Origin: Rhodospirillales bacterium CG15_BIG_FIL_POST_REV_8_21_14_020_66_15
GTDB lineage: Bacteria; Pseudomonadota; Alphaproteobacteria; Rhodospirillales; Casp-alpha2
Assembly: GCA_002781745.1 (NCBI GenBank)
Contig: PFFW01000102.1
Location: forward strand, 1-64,000
Length of the DNA stretch: 64,000 bases
Reading direction: 5' to 3'
How positions within the stretch are numbered: position 1 is the first letter of the stretch; each line of letters opens with the position of its first letter. The notes under the pieces are model-generated. The model saw only the letters and a program-made list of their open reading frames with translations, had not been told where the DNA came from and made no database searches. Below, in pieces: positions 33,900-43,366 of this stretch. The position numbers and the translations under genes are program-made.

Positions 33900-35687
33900 A
33901 TGACCAGTTATGCTTGGCCGAACTTGGCCGCCATGTTCTACGCCCAGGCCGGTGAACTGGGCGACCGGCCATTCCTGTGGGAGAAGTCGGGCGGCGCCTA
34001 CTGGCCGCTGACCTGGGGCGAGACGGCGACGCGGGTCTCGCGCCTTGCGCGCGGGCTGCAGGGGCTGGGGGTCAAGCCCGGCGATCGGGTCGTCCTGGTT
34101 TCGGAAAACCGCGCCAACTGGCTGATCGCCGACGTCGCCATCATGACCGCGGGCGCCATCACCACGCCGGCCTATGTCACGAATACCGAGGCCGACCACC
34201 TGCACATCCTGGAGGATTCGGACGCCGTCGGAGTCATCGTCTCGACCAAGCGCCTGGCCGACCGCCTGTTCCCAGCCGCGCATCGGGCGGATTCCTGCAA
34301 GTTCGTAATCACCATGGAGCCGGTGACGATCTCCCAGGCGCTCAGCTTCGACCTGCATAATTGGGATGACGTGCTGGTCAACGGCCGGGACGGCCATGAC
34401 AATCTGGTGGAAACGGCGAATCGCTGGAGCCCCGACGACACCGCCTGCATCATCTATACCTCCGGCACGGGCGGAAAACCCAAGGGCGTGATGCTGTCGC
34501 ACAAGGCGATCCTGCACAATGTCGAAGGGGCGACGGACGCGCTCCGCGAATTGGGGCTGGGGGCCGAGGTGTTCCTGTCGTTCCTGCCGCTCAGCCATTC
34601 CTATGAGCACACGGCCGGCCAGTTCTTCCCCATGTCCATAGGCGCCGAGATTTATTACGCCGAGGGAGTCGAGCACCTGGTCACCAACATGGCCGAGGTC
34701 CGGCCCACCATCATGACCGCAGTACCGCGGCTTTACGAAAGCATGCGCGCGCGGATCGAGCGCGGCGTCGAGACCGCCGGCGGCACCAAGGCGAAACTGT
34801 TCCGCAAGGCTCTGGAGCTGGGCACCAAGCGCTATCGCGCGCCGGCGAGCCTGTCCCTTTTCGAGCGCATCGCGGACGCCGTTCTGGACCGCCTGGTGCG
34901 TTCCAAGGTCAAGGCCCGGTTCGGCGGGCGGCTGAAGGCGCTGGTGTCCGGCGGCGCGCCCCTGAACCCGGACGTCGGCATCTATTTCACGGCGCTGGGG
35001 CTGCGCATCCTGCAGGGCTACGGCCAGACGGAATCGGCCCCGGTGATCAGCGTCAACAGGCCGCGCAAGGTGAAGATGCACACAGTGGGCCCGCCCGTGA
35101 AGAACACGAAGGTCAGGATCGCCGGCGACGGCGAGATCCTGGTGCAGGGCGACCTGGTCATGCAGGGCTACTGGCGCAACGAGGACGCGACCAACGATGC
35201 GATCAAGGGCGGCTGGCTGCACACGGGCGACGTCGGCCACCTGGACGAGGACGGCTGTCTGGTCATCACCGACCGCAAGAAGGACATCATCGTCAATTCG
35301 GGCGGCGACAACATCGCGCCGCAGCGGGTCGAGGGCGTCATCATCCTGGAACCCGAGTTCGCCCAGGCCATGGTCCACGGCGACAAGCGCCCGCACCTGG
35401 TGGCCTTGGTGGTGCCCGACCTGGACTGGCTGAAGGACTGGGCGGCCGACAACGGCAAGGCGGCCTCCCTTAAGGAACTTGCCGGCGATGCGGACCTCCA
35501 CAAGGCTCTGGCGGCAGCCATCGAACGCATCAACGGCAGGCTGAACACCATCGAGAAGGTGCGCCGGTTCATCGTCGCCGACGAGCCGTTCACGGTCGAC
35601 AACGAGCAGATGACGCCGACGCTCAAGGTAAGGCGGCACGTCATCCGGCGGGTCTACGGCGAGCGTCTGGAACGGCTGTACGGCTAG
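33900..35687 (+). CDS. Long-chain acyl-CoA synthetase (FAA1/FadD15-like)
   Basis: A 595-residue AMP-forming ligase of the long-chain type (eukaryotic ACSL-like). Motifs are 'IYTSGTGGKPKGVMLSHKA' (TSGTGG, where most have TSGTTG), 'FLPLSHSYEHTAGQF', 'LQGYGQTESAPVIS', 'HTGDVGHLDEDG' and 'TDRKKDIIVNSGGDNIAP'. The ORF track joins it to a 930-codon upstream frame that is only antisense to pepF. The real ATG follows GGGGGAA, 87 bases from the pepF start. It is expected to activate fatty acids for lipid synthesis or beta-oxidation. The stop overlaps the convergent GNAT gene by four bases. Confidence 0.92.
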   Translation: MTSYAWPNLAAMFYAQAGELGDRPFLWEKSGGAYWPLTWGETATRVSRLARGLQGLGVKPGDRVVLVSENRANWLIADVAIMTAGAITTPAYVTNTEADHLHILEDSDAVGVIVSTKRLADRLFPAAHRADSCKFVITMEPVTISQALSFDLHNWDDVLVNGRDGHDNLVETANRWSPDDTACIIYTSGTGGKPKGVMLSHKAILHNVEGATDALRELGLGAEVFLSFLPLSHSYEHTAGQFFPMSIGAEIYYAEGVEHLVTNMAEVRPTIMTAVPRLYESMRARIERGVETAGGTKAKLFRKALELGTKRYRAPASLSLFERIADAVLDRLVRSKVKARFGGRLKALVSGGAPLNPDVGIYFTALGLRILQGYGQTESAPVISVNRPRKVKMHTVGPPVKNTKVRIAGDGEILVQGDLVMQGYWRNEDATNDAIKGGWLHTGDVGHLDEDGCLVITDRKKDIIVNSGGDNIAPQRVEGVIILEPEFAQAMVHGDKRPHLVALVVPDLDWLKDWAADNGKAASLKELAGDADLHKALAAAIERINGRLNTIEKVRRFIVADEPFTVDNEQMTPTLKVRRHVIRRVYGERLERLYG

Positions 35688-36313
35688 GCGGACAGTCCGC
35701 CCGACTGCGGCCACAGCGACGCCGGGTCGAAGATCGCCGGGAACCAGGCCTTGCCGTCCTCCACCGCCTCTTCCAGGAGCGAGAAATAGCTCGGCCAGGT
35801 CGGCAGGATGCGGGCCTCGACCTCGCCCGCCTCGAAGCTCATCTGGGCTTCGAACTTGGCCGCGACCTTCTGCATCTTCCGGTTTTCCGCCAGGCACAGC
35901 ATGTACACCCGGTCGATGCAGCGGTTGCGCGCGATGGTGAGGACGCGGCGCAGCAGTTCCGTGCCGACGCCCGCGTTCTGCCACGGCCCTTCGACGGAGA
36001 ACGCGACCTCGGCCATGATGCGGGGCACCATGCGCACACGGACCAGCTCGCCGACACCCCGCAGTTCGCCGTCGATGAAGGCGCCGACGACCACGGCGGC
36101 CGACCAGTCCAGCCGCCCGCAGTAATCGTCGATCGCCGCCTCCGTCACGCCGCCCCAGAACCGCAGGTGGCGGTCATGGGGCTCCAGCCGTTTGAGGTGC
36201 CCGGCCAGAAGTTCCGTGTCGGCCGCCGTCAGCTTGCGATAGACGGGCGGCGCGGCGAACGGCGCAGGCGCCGTCATGCCGGCGGGCTTGGCGTCTTCTA
36301 TGTTGGTGGTCAT
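35684..36313 (-). CDS. GNAT family N-acetyltransferase
   Basis: A 209-residue acetyltransferase-fold protein. The acetyl-CoA binding region is 'EGPWQNAGVGTELLRRVLTIAR' near residue 110, after the beta-strand 'IMAEVAFSVEG'. The substrate may be a small molecule or a protein. ATG at 36313 follows AAGGAAGG and is preferred over a 30-codon extension. It is last in the leftward gene series from the epimerase, but 198 bases separate it from the nitroreductase. Confidence 0.82.
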   Translation of the reverse strand: MTTNIEDAKPAGMTAPAPFAAPPVYRKLTAADTELLAGHLKRLEPHDRHLRFWGGVTEAAIDDYCGRLDWSAAVVVGAFIDGELRGVGELVRVRMVPRIMAEVAFSVEGPWQNAGVGTELLRRVLTIARNRCIDRVYMLCLAENRKMQKVAAKFEAQMSFEAGEVEARILPTWPSYFSLLEEAVEDGKAWFPAIFDPASLWPQSGGLSA

Positions 36314-36510
36314 GGAAGACCTTCCTTTCAGCCGGGCCACCCATGTGGCCCGCGCAAAAGCGTCTTCCCCCTGAAACTCAAACAAGTGAGCACAGGGAAA
36401 CATATGGGCGCACGATGCTGCACTGCAATATCGATTGCGTTAAATTCTTCAAACGGTTGGAACAGGCCCTTTGCGTCGCGGTATAAAATCCGCCGAACCC
36501 GGCCGCATTC

Positions 36511-37344
36511 CTATTCCAGGTCGAACCCGTGGGCGCGGATGAAATCCCCGAAATCCGCCCGTTCCCGCTTGGCGAGGCGGCGCGCCGTGTTCTCGGTCCA
36601 GCCGTAGTCGTCGGAGATGCCGAAATCGTCCTTGTGCATCTGCCTTTCCGGTGGGATGGGCTGGAGCCGGTTGCGCCGGGCGTCATAGGCGCGCAGGTCC
36701 TCCTCCAGGTTCGCATCGTCGTAGGTCCCATGATGAACCACCACCGAGGGCGGCAGGCGCAGCGTGAAGCGGCCGTCGTCCGTGGGATAGCCCAGCGTCA
36801 GCCCGGACACGGGAAACACGCCCTTGGGCAGGCCGAGAAGGCTGCAGACCTCGGCCGTGTGGGCCCGCACGGCCGAGATGGGACAGCTGCCCAGCCCCTT
36901 GAAGTCGGCCGCCGTGATAAAGGCCATCATGGCGAGGGCCGCGTCCACCGCGGCGTTCATGAAGGTGTCGAGGGTGTTGTTGACGTGCTCCTTGCCGCGC
37001 AGCTCGGCGATGCGCTGGCCCCGGTGCATGTCGGCGCAGAACACCAGAAAGCGAGACGCATCGGCGATCCAGGGCATGGAGCCAATCATGTCCGAGAGGG
37101 CGCGCTGCTGGTCCTTGTCCGTGACGACGATGGAATACTGCTGCAGGTCCGACTTGGCCGGCGCCGACTGGGCCGCCGCCAGCAGGGTCTCCAGCAGGCC
37201 GTCGGAAACCTCTTCCCGTCCGTAGCGGCGGCACACCCGGCGTCCGATCATGCGCGCCACGGGTTCGTCCAGCAGAAGGTCCGTATCCTCGAACCGGGGG
37301 TTGAGGCCGAACCGGCCGAGGAACAGGTCGTTTCTGAACGGCAT
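36511..37344 (-). CDS. Nitroreductase family protein
   Basis: A 277-residue FMN-dependent nitroreductase. 'RRVCRRYGREEVSDGLLETL' and 'AAAQSAPAKSDLQQYSIVVT' form the FMN-binding N-terminal region, and 'GLPKGVFPVSGLTLGYP' the conserved C-terminal glycine-rich segment. The last 50 residues extend beyond the core. The ORF track begins 61 codons upstream inside the hydrolase gene; the ATG at 37344 has AGAAGGAG ahead of it. It follows the haloacetate dehalogenase-like gene by 22 bases, so the two are probably co-transcribed. Confidence 0.88.
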   Translation of the reverse strand: MPFRNDLFLGRFGLNPRFEDTDLLLDEPVARMIGRRVCRRYGREEVSDGLLETLLAAAQSAPAKSDLQQYSIVVTDKDQQRALSDMIGSMPWIADASRFLVFCADMHRGQRIAELRGKEHVNNTLDTFMNAAVDAALAMMAFITAADFKGLGSCPISAVRAHTAEVCSLLGLPKGVFPVSGLTLGYPTDDGRFTLRLPPSVVVHHGTYDDANLEEDLRAYDARRNRLQPIPPERQMHKDDFGISDDYGWTENTARRLAKRERADFGDFIRAHGFDLE

Positions 37345-37366
37345 GATGCGTCTCCTTCTTAAATCC

Positions 37367-38272
37367 TCAGGCGTCCACGCCCAGGAACGGCGCCAGTCCG
37401 GCCCAGACGGCGTCGGGCGCCTCCTCGGCCAGGAAATGGCCGCAGTTGAGCGGCCCGCCCCGCACGTCGTCGGCCCATTCGCGCCAGATATCGAGGGCCG
37501 AAGTCGCCCCGTCGGTAGTCGGCCCACCCGATTTCCGGGCGCTGCCCCAAAGGGCGAGCACCGGGCATTGCAGCTTGCGGCCCGCCGTCAGGTCGGCGCG
37601 GTCCAGGTCGTCGTCGACGGTGGCGCCGGCGCGGTAGTCCTCGCAGTTGGCGCGGATCACCTCGGGCCTGCGGTGGGCGCGCTTGTAGTCCTCGAGCGCC
37701 CCGTCGGCGAAAGCCGACATGTCCGCCGACCAGCTTTCCAGCAGCCAGGTCAGCCAGAAATCGGGATCGTGGCCGATCAGGGATTCCGGCCGGGGCGCCG
37801 GCTGCGCCAGGAACAGCCAGTGGAACGAGCCCATGGCCCAGGTCCTGTTGGCGCGCTGCCACACGCTGCCCGTGGGCACCACATCGAGAGAGCACAGCCG
37901 TTCGACCTTGTCCGGGAAGTCCATGGCCATGCGGTGGCCGACGCGCGCACCCCGGTCGTGGCCGACCACGGCGAAGCCGTCGTACCCCAGGTCCGCCATG
38001 ACCTTGACCAGGTCGCGGGCCATGGCGCGCTTGGAATAGGGGGCGTGGCTGTCGTCCGACGGCGGGCAGGAACTGTCGCCGTAACCGCGCAGGTCCGGGC
38101 AGATGACGCGGTGCGTCCTGGCCAGCCGCGGCGCCAGGTGGCGCCAGATGATGTGGGTCTGGGGATAGCCGTGGACCATCAGCACGGCAGGCGCGCCGTC
38201 GGGGCCTCCAGCCCGCAGGTTGATCTCGGCCCCGTCGCCCGCCATGCGTGTCTGCGTGAAGCCCTCGAACAC
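37367..38272 (-). CDS. Haloacetate dehalogenase-like alpha/beta hydrolase
   Basis: A 301-residue alpha/beta hydrolase whose nucleophile is aspartate ('VVGHDRGARVGHRMAM', near residue 105), as in haloacetate/fluoroacetate dehalogenases and epoxide hydrolases. Further matches are 'HGYPQTHIIWRHLAP', 'DLRGYGDSS' and the histidine in 'CGHFLAEEAP'. The GTG start at 38272 is chosen because AGGAG lies eight bases ahead, just after the epimerase stop; the ORF track's earlier ATG runs inside the epimerase. The substrate is unproven. It is in the middle of an epimerase-hydrolase-nitroreductase unit. Confidence 0.86.
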   Translation of the reverse strand: MFEGFTQTRMAGDGAEINLRAGGPDGAPAVLMVHGYPQTHIIWRHLAPRLARTHRVICPDLRGYGDSSCPPSDDSHAPYSKRAMARDLVKVMADLGYDGFAVVGHDRGARVGHRMAMDFPDKVERLCSLDVVPTGSVWQRANRTWAMGSFHWLFLAQPAPRPESLIGHDPDFWLTWLLESWSADMSAFADGALEDYKRAHRRPEVIRANCEDYRAGATVDDDLDRADLTAGRKLQCPVLALWGSARKSGGPTTDGATSALDIWREWADDVRGGPLNCGHFLAEEAPDAVWAGLAPFLGVDA

Positions 38273-38288
38273 GGCCCGGCCTCCTAGC

Positions 38289-39266
38289 TCAAACCCCGTG
38301 ATAGTCCTTGTACCAGTCGACGAAGCGGGGAATGCCCTGGTCGATGGGGGTGACGGGATTGAACCCGAAGTCGCGGATCGAGGCGTCGATGTCCGCATAG
38401 GTTTCCGGCACGTCGCCCGTCTGCAGGGGCTGGAAGTCGATCGTCGCCCTGCGCTGCAGGGCCTCCTCCAGCACCTGGATGAAGCGCATGAGTTGTTCCG
38501 AGCGGTTGTTGCCCAGGTTGTAAAGCCGGTGCGGCGTGCCGTCGGGACCGCTCGGCGCGGTGCCCAGCACGCCCAGGACGCCGCCGACGATGTCGTCGAT
38601 GAAGGTGAAGTCGCGGCGCATCTCGCCGTTGTTGAACACGGGGATCGGCTCGCCGGCGATGATCTTCTTGGTGAAGATGTAGGCCGCCATGTCGGGCCGG
38701 CCCCAGGGCCCGTAGACCGTGAAGAAGCGCAGCCCCGTCAGCGGCAGGCCGTACATGCGGGCATAGCTCTCCGACAACAGCTCCATGGACCGCTTGGTCG
38801 CGGCATAGAGCGATACCGGATGGTCTACCGGGTCCTCGACCGAGAACGGCAGCTTGGTATTGGCGCCGTAGACCGAGGACGAGGACGCATAGACGAAATG
38901 CTTCAGGTTCTTGAGCCTGCGCGCGGCCTCCATCAGCACCAGGTGGCCGTCCACGTTGGACCGCGTATAGGCATAGGGATTGATCAGCGAGTAGCGCACG
39001 CCCGCCTGCGCCGCCAGATGGATGACCCGGTCGATGTCGCCGTGGCGGGCGAAGGTCTGCTCCACGGCATCGCGGTCGGCGATGTCGGCACGCACCATGG
39101 AGAACCCTTCGTGGGCCAGAAGGCGCGCGGCCCGGTTCTCCTTCAGGGTCACGTCGTAATAGTCGTTGAAGTTGTCGACGCCGATCACCCGCTCGCCCCG
39201 CGCCAGCAGCGCCTGCGCGGTATGGAAGCCGATGAAGCCGGCCGCGCCGGTAACCAGAATGCTCAT
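38289..39266 (-). CDS. NAD-dependent epimerase, UDP-glucuronate 4-epimerase-like
   Basis: A 325-residue extended short-chain dehydrogenase. 'ILVTGAAGFIGFHTAQALL' binds NAD, 'YASSSSVYGANTKLPF' carries the catalytic serine, and 'YAATKRSMELL' supplies the YxxxK pair. 'DNFNDYYDVTLKENR' and 'FFTVYGPWGRPDMA' are characteristic of the UDP-glucuronate 4-epimerase (CapI/LspL) subgroup, which makes UDP-galacturonate for surface polysaccharides. The start at 39266 gives the usual 'MSILVTGAAG'. No glycosyltransferase genes are next to it. Confidence 0.9.
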   Translation of the reverse strand: MSILVTGAAGFIGFHTAQALLARGERVIGVDNFNDYYDVTLKENRAARLLAHEGFSMVRADIADRDAVEQTFARHGDIDRVIHLAAQAGVRYSLINPYAYTRSNVDGHLVLMEAARRLKNLKHFVYASSSSVYGANTKLPFSVEDPVDHPVSLYAATKRSMELLSESYARMYGLPLTGLRFFTVYGPWGRPDMAAYIFTKKIIAGEPIPVFNNGEMRRDFTFIDDIVGGVLGVLGTAPSGPDGTPHRLYNLGNNRSEQLMRFIQVLEEALQRRATIDFQPLQTGDVPETYADIDASIRDFGFNPVTPIDQGIPRFVDWYKDYHGV

Positions 39267-39551
39267 GAACGGACCGTTCCCTGACCTTGACCGCAGCCGG
39301 TATAGCCGCTTGGGAATCAAAAATCACGGGCCAATCGCCGCCCGGCGGCAGAAACCGGTTCCGCGGCAAAGAATATTTCCGCGCCCTCGTCCGGGCGCGC
39401 CAGGGCATGACGCGCAAGCGCCGTTTCGCGCCACAAAATTACGATTTTCGCCCGCCGGATTGCAGGCGCACCCGCCATCCCGTAACGTTGTTCGAGAATG
39501 CCGCCCGGTCCGGCCCGGACCGAAAACCGGTGGCGCAATGGGAAGAAACCG

Positions 39552-42500
39552 GTGAAGCTTCGCAGCGTCAGCCTGGATGACAAGTACGGCCTTTCCGAGG
39601 GCCGCGTGTTCCTGACCGGGACGCAGGCCCTGGTGCGCCTCAACCTGATGCAGCGCCAACGCGACCTGGCGGCCGGCCTGAACACGGCGGGCTACGTCAC
39701 CGGCTATCGCGGCTCGCCGCTCGGCGGCATCGACCGCGAGTTCGGCCGCGCCAAGCGCTTCCTCGACGGCCACCACGTGAAGTTCCATCCCGCCGTCAAC
39801 GAGGACCTGGCCGCCACGGCGATCTGGGGCACGCAGCAGGTGGGCCTGTTCGAGCGCGCGAAATACGACGGCGTGTTCGGCATGTGGTACGGCAAAGGGC
39901 CCGGCGTCGACCGCTCGGGCGACGTGTTCCGCCACGCCAACATGGCCGGCACCGCGCCGAACGGCGGCGTGCTGGTGATGGCCGGGGACGACCCGGCCTG
40001 CAAGTCCTCGACCGTGCCGAGCCAGTCCGAGCACGCCCTGATGGACGCCAACATCCCGATCCTCAACCCCATCGACGTGCAGGACCTGCTCGACCTCGGG
40101 CTCTACGGCTGGGCCATGTCGCGCTTTGCCGGCGTCTGGGTCGGCGTCAAGTGCATCACCGACAACGTCGACACCTCGGCCAGCATCGACGTCTCGCCCG
40201 ACCGGGTGAGGATCGTCCTGCCGGAATTCGAGATGCCGCCGGGCGGCCTGCACATCCGCTGGCCCGATCCGCCCCTGGAGCAGGAAGAGCGCCTGCACCG
40301 CCACAAGCTCTACGCCGCCCTCGCCTTCGCGCGGGCCAACAGGCTGGACCGCGTGATGCTGGATTCGAGCAAGCCGCGCTTCGGCATCGTCTCCACCGGC
40401 AAGGCCTATCTCGACACCCTGCAGGCGCTGGAGGACCTGGGCATCGGCACGGCCGAGGCCGAAGCGATCGGCCTGCGTCTCTACCGCGTCGCCATGCCCT
40501 GGCCGCTGGAACGCGAGGGGGCGCGCCATTTCGCCGAGGGGTTGGAAGAGATTTTGGTCGTCGAGGAGAAGCGCGCGGTCATCGAGAACCAGCTGAAGGA
40601 ACAGCTCTACAACTGGCGGGCCGACGTGCGGCCCCGGGTGGTCGGCAAGTTCGACGAAAAGGGCGAGTGGATCCTGCCCTCGGCGGGTGAACTGACGCCC
40701 GCGCGCATCGCCCGCGTGATCGCGGCGCGCATCCGCAATTTCCACATTTCGGAAGCGGTGGAAAAGCGCCTTCGCTTCCTCGAGGAGAAGGAACGGATCC
40801 TCGAGCGCGCGGTGCCCTCGATCAAGCGCATCCCCTATTTCTGCGCCGGCTGCCCGCACAACACGTCGACCACCGTGCCGGAGGGCATGGAGGCCGCCGC
40901 CGGCATCGGCTGCCACTACATGGCGATCTGGATGCCCGGGCGGCGCACGGCGACCTTCACCCACATGGGGGCCGAGGGCGCCAACTGGATCGGCCAGGCG
41001 CCGTTCACCGAGCGCGAGCACATCTTCGTCAACATCGGCGACGGCACCTATTTCCATTCCGGCATCCTGGCGATCCGCGCCGCCGTGGCGGCCAAGGTCA
41101 ACGTGACCTACAAGGTCCTCTACAACGACGCCGTCGCCATGACCGGCGGCCAGCCCATGGACGGGCCGCTCGACCCCGCGCGCATCTCGCGCCAGGTGCG
41201 GGCCGAGGGGGTGGAGCGCGTGGCCGTGGTGACGGACGAGCCCGGCAAATACCCGCCGGGCACGGAATTCGCCCCCGGCACCACCATCCGCCACCGCGAC
41301 GACCTGGACCGGGTGCAGCGCGACCTGGCCGCGTGGCCGGGGGTGTCGGTGCTGATCTATGACCAGACCTGCGCCGCCGAGAAACGCCGCCGCAGGAAGC
41401 GCCACACCTTCCCCGACCCGCCCCGCCGCGTCTTCATCAACGAGGCCGTGTGCGAGGGCTGCGGCGACTGCGGCGTCGTCTCCAACTGCGTCGCCATCGT
41501 GCCGAAGGAGACCGAACTGGGCCGCAAGCGCGCCATCGACCAGAACGTCTGCAACAAGGACTACACCTGCCTCAAGGGCTTCTGCCCGTCCTTCGTCACC
41601 GTGCACGGCGGCGGCCTCGCCAAGGGCGCCGACCCGCGAAGTCCCGACGCCGACAATATCGGTTCGGGCGCTCCCTTCTCCGTGCTGCCCGACCCGGCCC
41701 TGCCCGATACCGCCCGGGCCTACAACGTCTGCGTCACCGGCATCGGCGGCACCGGCGTGGTGACCATTTCGGCGCTGCTCGGCATGGCGGCGCATGTGGA
41801 CGGCAAGGCGGTGACGGTACTCGACGTCGCCGGCCTGGCGCAGAAGAACGGCGCCGTCTACGCCCATGTGCGGGTGGCCGACGACGCGGACGCGCTGAAC
41901 GCCGTGCGCATCGCCGCCGGGGGTGCCGACCTTCTGCTCGGCGCCGACATGGTGACCTCGGGCGGGTTCGAGACCCTGGCCAAGCTGGACCCGGCGCGGG
42001 CGCGCGCCGTGGTCAACGCCCGGCGCACCATGACCGCCGACTTCACCAACCTGCCGGACCTGGAATTCCCCGACGCCGAGCTGCACCGCGCCATCGCCGA
42101 CGCGACGGCCGAGGCCGCCTTCGTCGACGTGACGCATCTGGCGCGCCGGCTCATGGGCGACACCATCGCCGCCAACATCATGCTGCTGGGCTTCGCCTAT
42201 CAGAAGGGCTGGCTGCCGGTTTCGGCCGCCGCCGTCGAACGCGCCATCGAACTGAACGGCGTGGCGGTGGACTTCAACAAACAGGCCTTCGCCTGGGGCC
42301 GCCGCGCCGCCCACGACCCGGCGCTGGCGCACAAGCTCGCGGGCGGGCACGCCGACGACGAGGCCTCGCAGGCCTTCGACCTGGATGCCTTCATCGAACG
42401 CCGCATGGCGGACCTGACCGCCTATCAGGACGCGGCCTATGCGGCCAGGTACGTGAAAGCGGTGGACAGGGTGCGCGCCAGGGAGGCGGCCCTCGGCGCG

Positions 42501-43037
42501 GGCGGGACCGAGCTGACCGAGGCCGTGGCCCGGTCCTTGTTCAAGCTCATGGCCTACAAGGACGAGTACGAGGTCGCGCGGCTCTATTCCGCGCCCGCGT
42601 TCCGCCGGTCCCTGCGCGAGACCTTCCGGGGCGTGGAGAAGCTGACCCTGCATCTCGCCCCGCCGCTGCTGGCGCAGAAGGACCCGCGCACGGGGCACCT
42701 GATCAAGCGCGAATTCGGGCCCTGGGTCTTCTGGGCCTTCCGCCTGCTCGCCCCCCTGAAGGGCCTGCGCGGCACCGCCCTCGACCCCTTCGGCCATACG
42801 GCCGAACGCCGGATGGAGCGCAAACTGATCGGCGACTACGAGGCGACGCTGGAAACGCTTCTGTCGAAGCTGACCGCCGACAACCTGCCCCTCGCGGCCG
42901 AGATCGCCTCCCTGCCCCTCACGATGCGCGGCTTCGGGCACGTGAAGACGGCGAACGTGGAAAAGGCCAAGGCCCGCGAGGCGGACCTGCTCGCCGCCTT
43001 CACCGACCCGGCGGGGACGGCCAGGGCGGCGGAGTGA
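39552..43037 (+). CDS. Indolepyruvate ferredoxin oxidoreductase, fused alpha-beta form
   Basis: A 1161-residue enzyme that oxidatively decarboxylates arylpyruvates from aromatic amino-acid transamination to aryl-acetyl-CoA, using TPP and iron-sulfur centres. In order: a pyrimidine-binding domain ('AGYVTGYRGSPLGGIDREF'), the TPP domain ('CAGCPHNTSTTVPEG' near 430; 'GDGTYFHSG' near 497; 'NDAVAMTGGQ'), a cysteine cluster ('CEGCGDCGVVSNC' near 633), then the gamma domain 'GIGGTGVVTISALLGMAA' near 730 and a long C-terminal region. The GTG start follows GGAAG; the in-frame codons upstream lack a site. Such fused forms are known in alphaproteobacteria. Only one cysteine cluster is clear. Confidence 0.93.
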   Translation: MKLRSVSLDDKYGLSEGRVFLTGTQALVRLNLMQRQRDLAAGLNTAGYVTGYRGSPLGGIDREFGRAKRFLDGHHVKFHPAVNEDLAATAIWGTQQVGLFERAKYDGVFGMWYGKGPGVDRSGDVFRHANMAGTAPNGGVLVMAGDDPACKSSTVPSQSEHALMDANIPILNPIDVQDLLDLGLYGWAMSRFAGVWVGVKCITDNVDTSASIDVSPDRVRIVLPEFEMPPGGLHIRWPDPPLEQEERLHRHKLYAALAFARANRLDRVMLDSSKPRFGIVSTGKAYLDTLQALEDLGIGTAEAEAIGLRLYRVAMPWPLEREGARHFAEGLEEILVVEEKRAVIENQLKEQLYNWRADVRPRVVGKFDEKGEWILPSAGELTPARIARVIAARIRNFHISEAVEKRLRFLEEKERILERAVPSIKRIPYFCAGCPHNTSTTVPEGMEAAAGIGCHYMAIWMPGRRTATFTHMGAEGANWIGQAPFTEREHIFVNIGDGTYFHSGILAIRAAVAAKVNVTYKVLYNDAVAMTGGQPMDGPLDPARISRQVRAEGVERVAVVTDEPGKYPPGTEFAPGTTIRHRDDLDRVQRDLAAWPGVSVLIYDQTCAAEKRRRRKRHTFPDPPRRVFINEAVCEGCGDCGVVSNCVAIVPKETELGRKRAIDQNVCNKDYTCLKGFCPSFVTVHGGGLAKGADPRSPDADNIGSGAPFSVLPDPALPDTARAYNVCVTGIGGTGVVTISALLGMAAHVDGKAVTVLDVAGLAQKNGAVYAHVRVADDADALNAVRIAAGGADLLLGADMVTSGGFETLAKLDPARARAVVNARRTMTADFTNLPDLEFPDAELHRAIADATAEAAFVDVTHLARRLMGDTIAANIMLLGFAYQKGWLPVSAAAVERAIELNGVAVDFNKQAFAWGRRAAHDPALAHKLAGGHADDEASQAFDLDAFIERRMADLTAYQDAAYAARYVKAVDRVRAREAALGAGGTELTEAVARSLFKLMAYKDEYEVARLYSAPAFRRSLRETFRGVEKLTLHLAPPLLAQKDPRTGHLIKREFGPWVFWAFRLLAPLKGLRGTALDPFGHTAERRMERKLIGDYEATLETLLSKLTADNLPLAAEIASLPLTMRGFGHVKTANVEKAKAREADLLAAFTDPAGTARAAE

Positions 43038-43120
43038 CTATTGTCAGGGGCAACCGAAAAAATTGCAGGGGACGCATTTTGCCCGGCAACAAAGTATTCT
43101 TGAGTTGTTGTCCGCGTGTC

Positions 43121-43148
43121 GGGGGTTCGAGTCCCTATACCGCTACCA
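43121..43148 (+). repeat. tRNA 3'-end fragment (T-arm, acceptor, CCA)
   Basis: The sequence shows a T-stem, the loop TTCGAGT, the closing stem, seven acceptor bases, a discriminator A and CCA in exactly tRNA spacing. No matching 5' acceptor (about AGCGGTA) or anticodon arm lies within 100 bases upstream, so this is a fragment and not a functional tRNA gene. Such fragments are typically left by site-specific integration into a tRNA gene. Confidence 0.5.
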
Positions 43149-43240
43149 TCGTTACCACCAACTCGGACGTCCATTTCCTATCCTCGCAAACGCCTACATG
43201 AACGGCAGGGTCATGAAGCTGAGCGTTGGAGAGATGGGGG

Positions 43241-43283
43241 CCTCATGCTTCGAGACGGCGCTGCGCGCCTCCTCAGCATGAGG
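43241..43283. repeat. Palindromic alphaproteobacterial-type intergenic repeat, copy A
   Basis: CCTCATGCT and AGCATGAGG form perfect terminal arms around 'TCGAGACGGCG...CGCGCCTCCTC'. The pattern is that of the common dispersed palindromes in alphaproteobacterial genomes. Confidence 0.6.
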
Positions 43284-43298
43284 TCATATTTATAAACT

Positions 43299-43349
43299 CC
43301 TCGCCTCCCCCTGAGGAGGCGCCCCGGGGCGCCGTCTCGAAGGGCGAGG
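43299..43349. repeat. Palindromic intergenic repeat, copy B (opposite orientation)
   Basis: CCTCGCC and GGCGAGG arms enclose 'TGAGGAGGCGCC' and 'GGCGCCGTCTCGAAGG', i.e. the same element as copy A in reverse, 15 bases further on. Copies A and B together with the tRNA fragment fill most of the 409-base gap after the indolepyruvate oxidoreductase. Confidence 0.6.
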
Positions 43350-43366
43350 CGGAGGCGCAACAAACA

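Noticed and set aside
39324-42941. 1205-residue minus-strand ORF
   Set aside because: It is antisense to the indolepyruvate oxidoreductase gene, His/Gly/Ala/Arg-rich and without any recognisable motif.
43027-43148. Complete tRNA using GGCGGAG as 5' acceptor
   Set aside because: It would be about 122 bases long, has a mismatch and G-U pairs, lies in the end of a coding gene, and no D or anticodon arm can be drawn.
43111-43148. Part of a tmRNA gene
   Set aside because: The acceptor end is CCGCTACCA rather than the conserved GCTCCACCA, and no tag ORF or matching GGGGC-type 5' piece is nearby.
42836-43174. ORF with 'GTRTPDTRTTT'
   Set aside because: This string is the common spurious translation antisense to tRNA 3' ends; it supports the tRNA fragment, not a protein.
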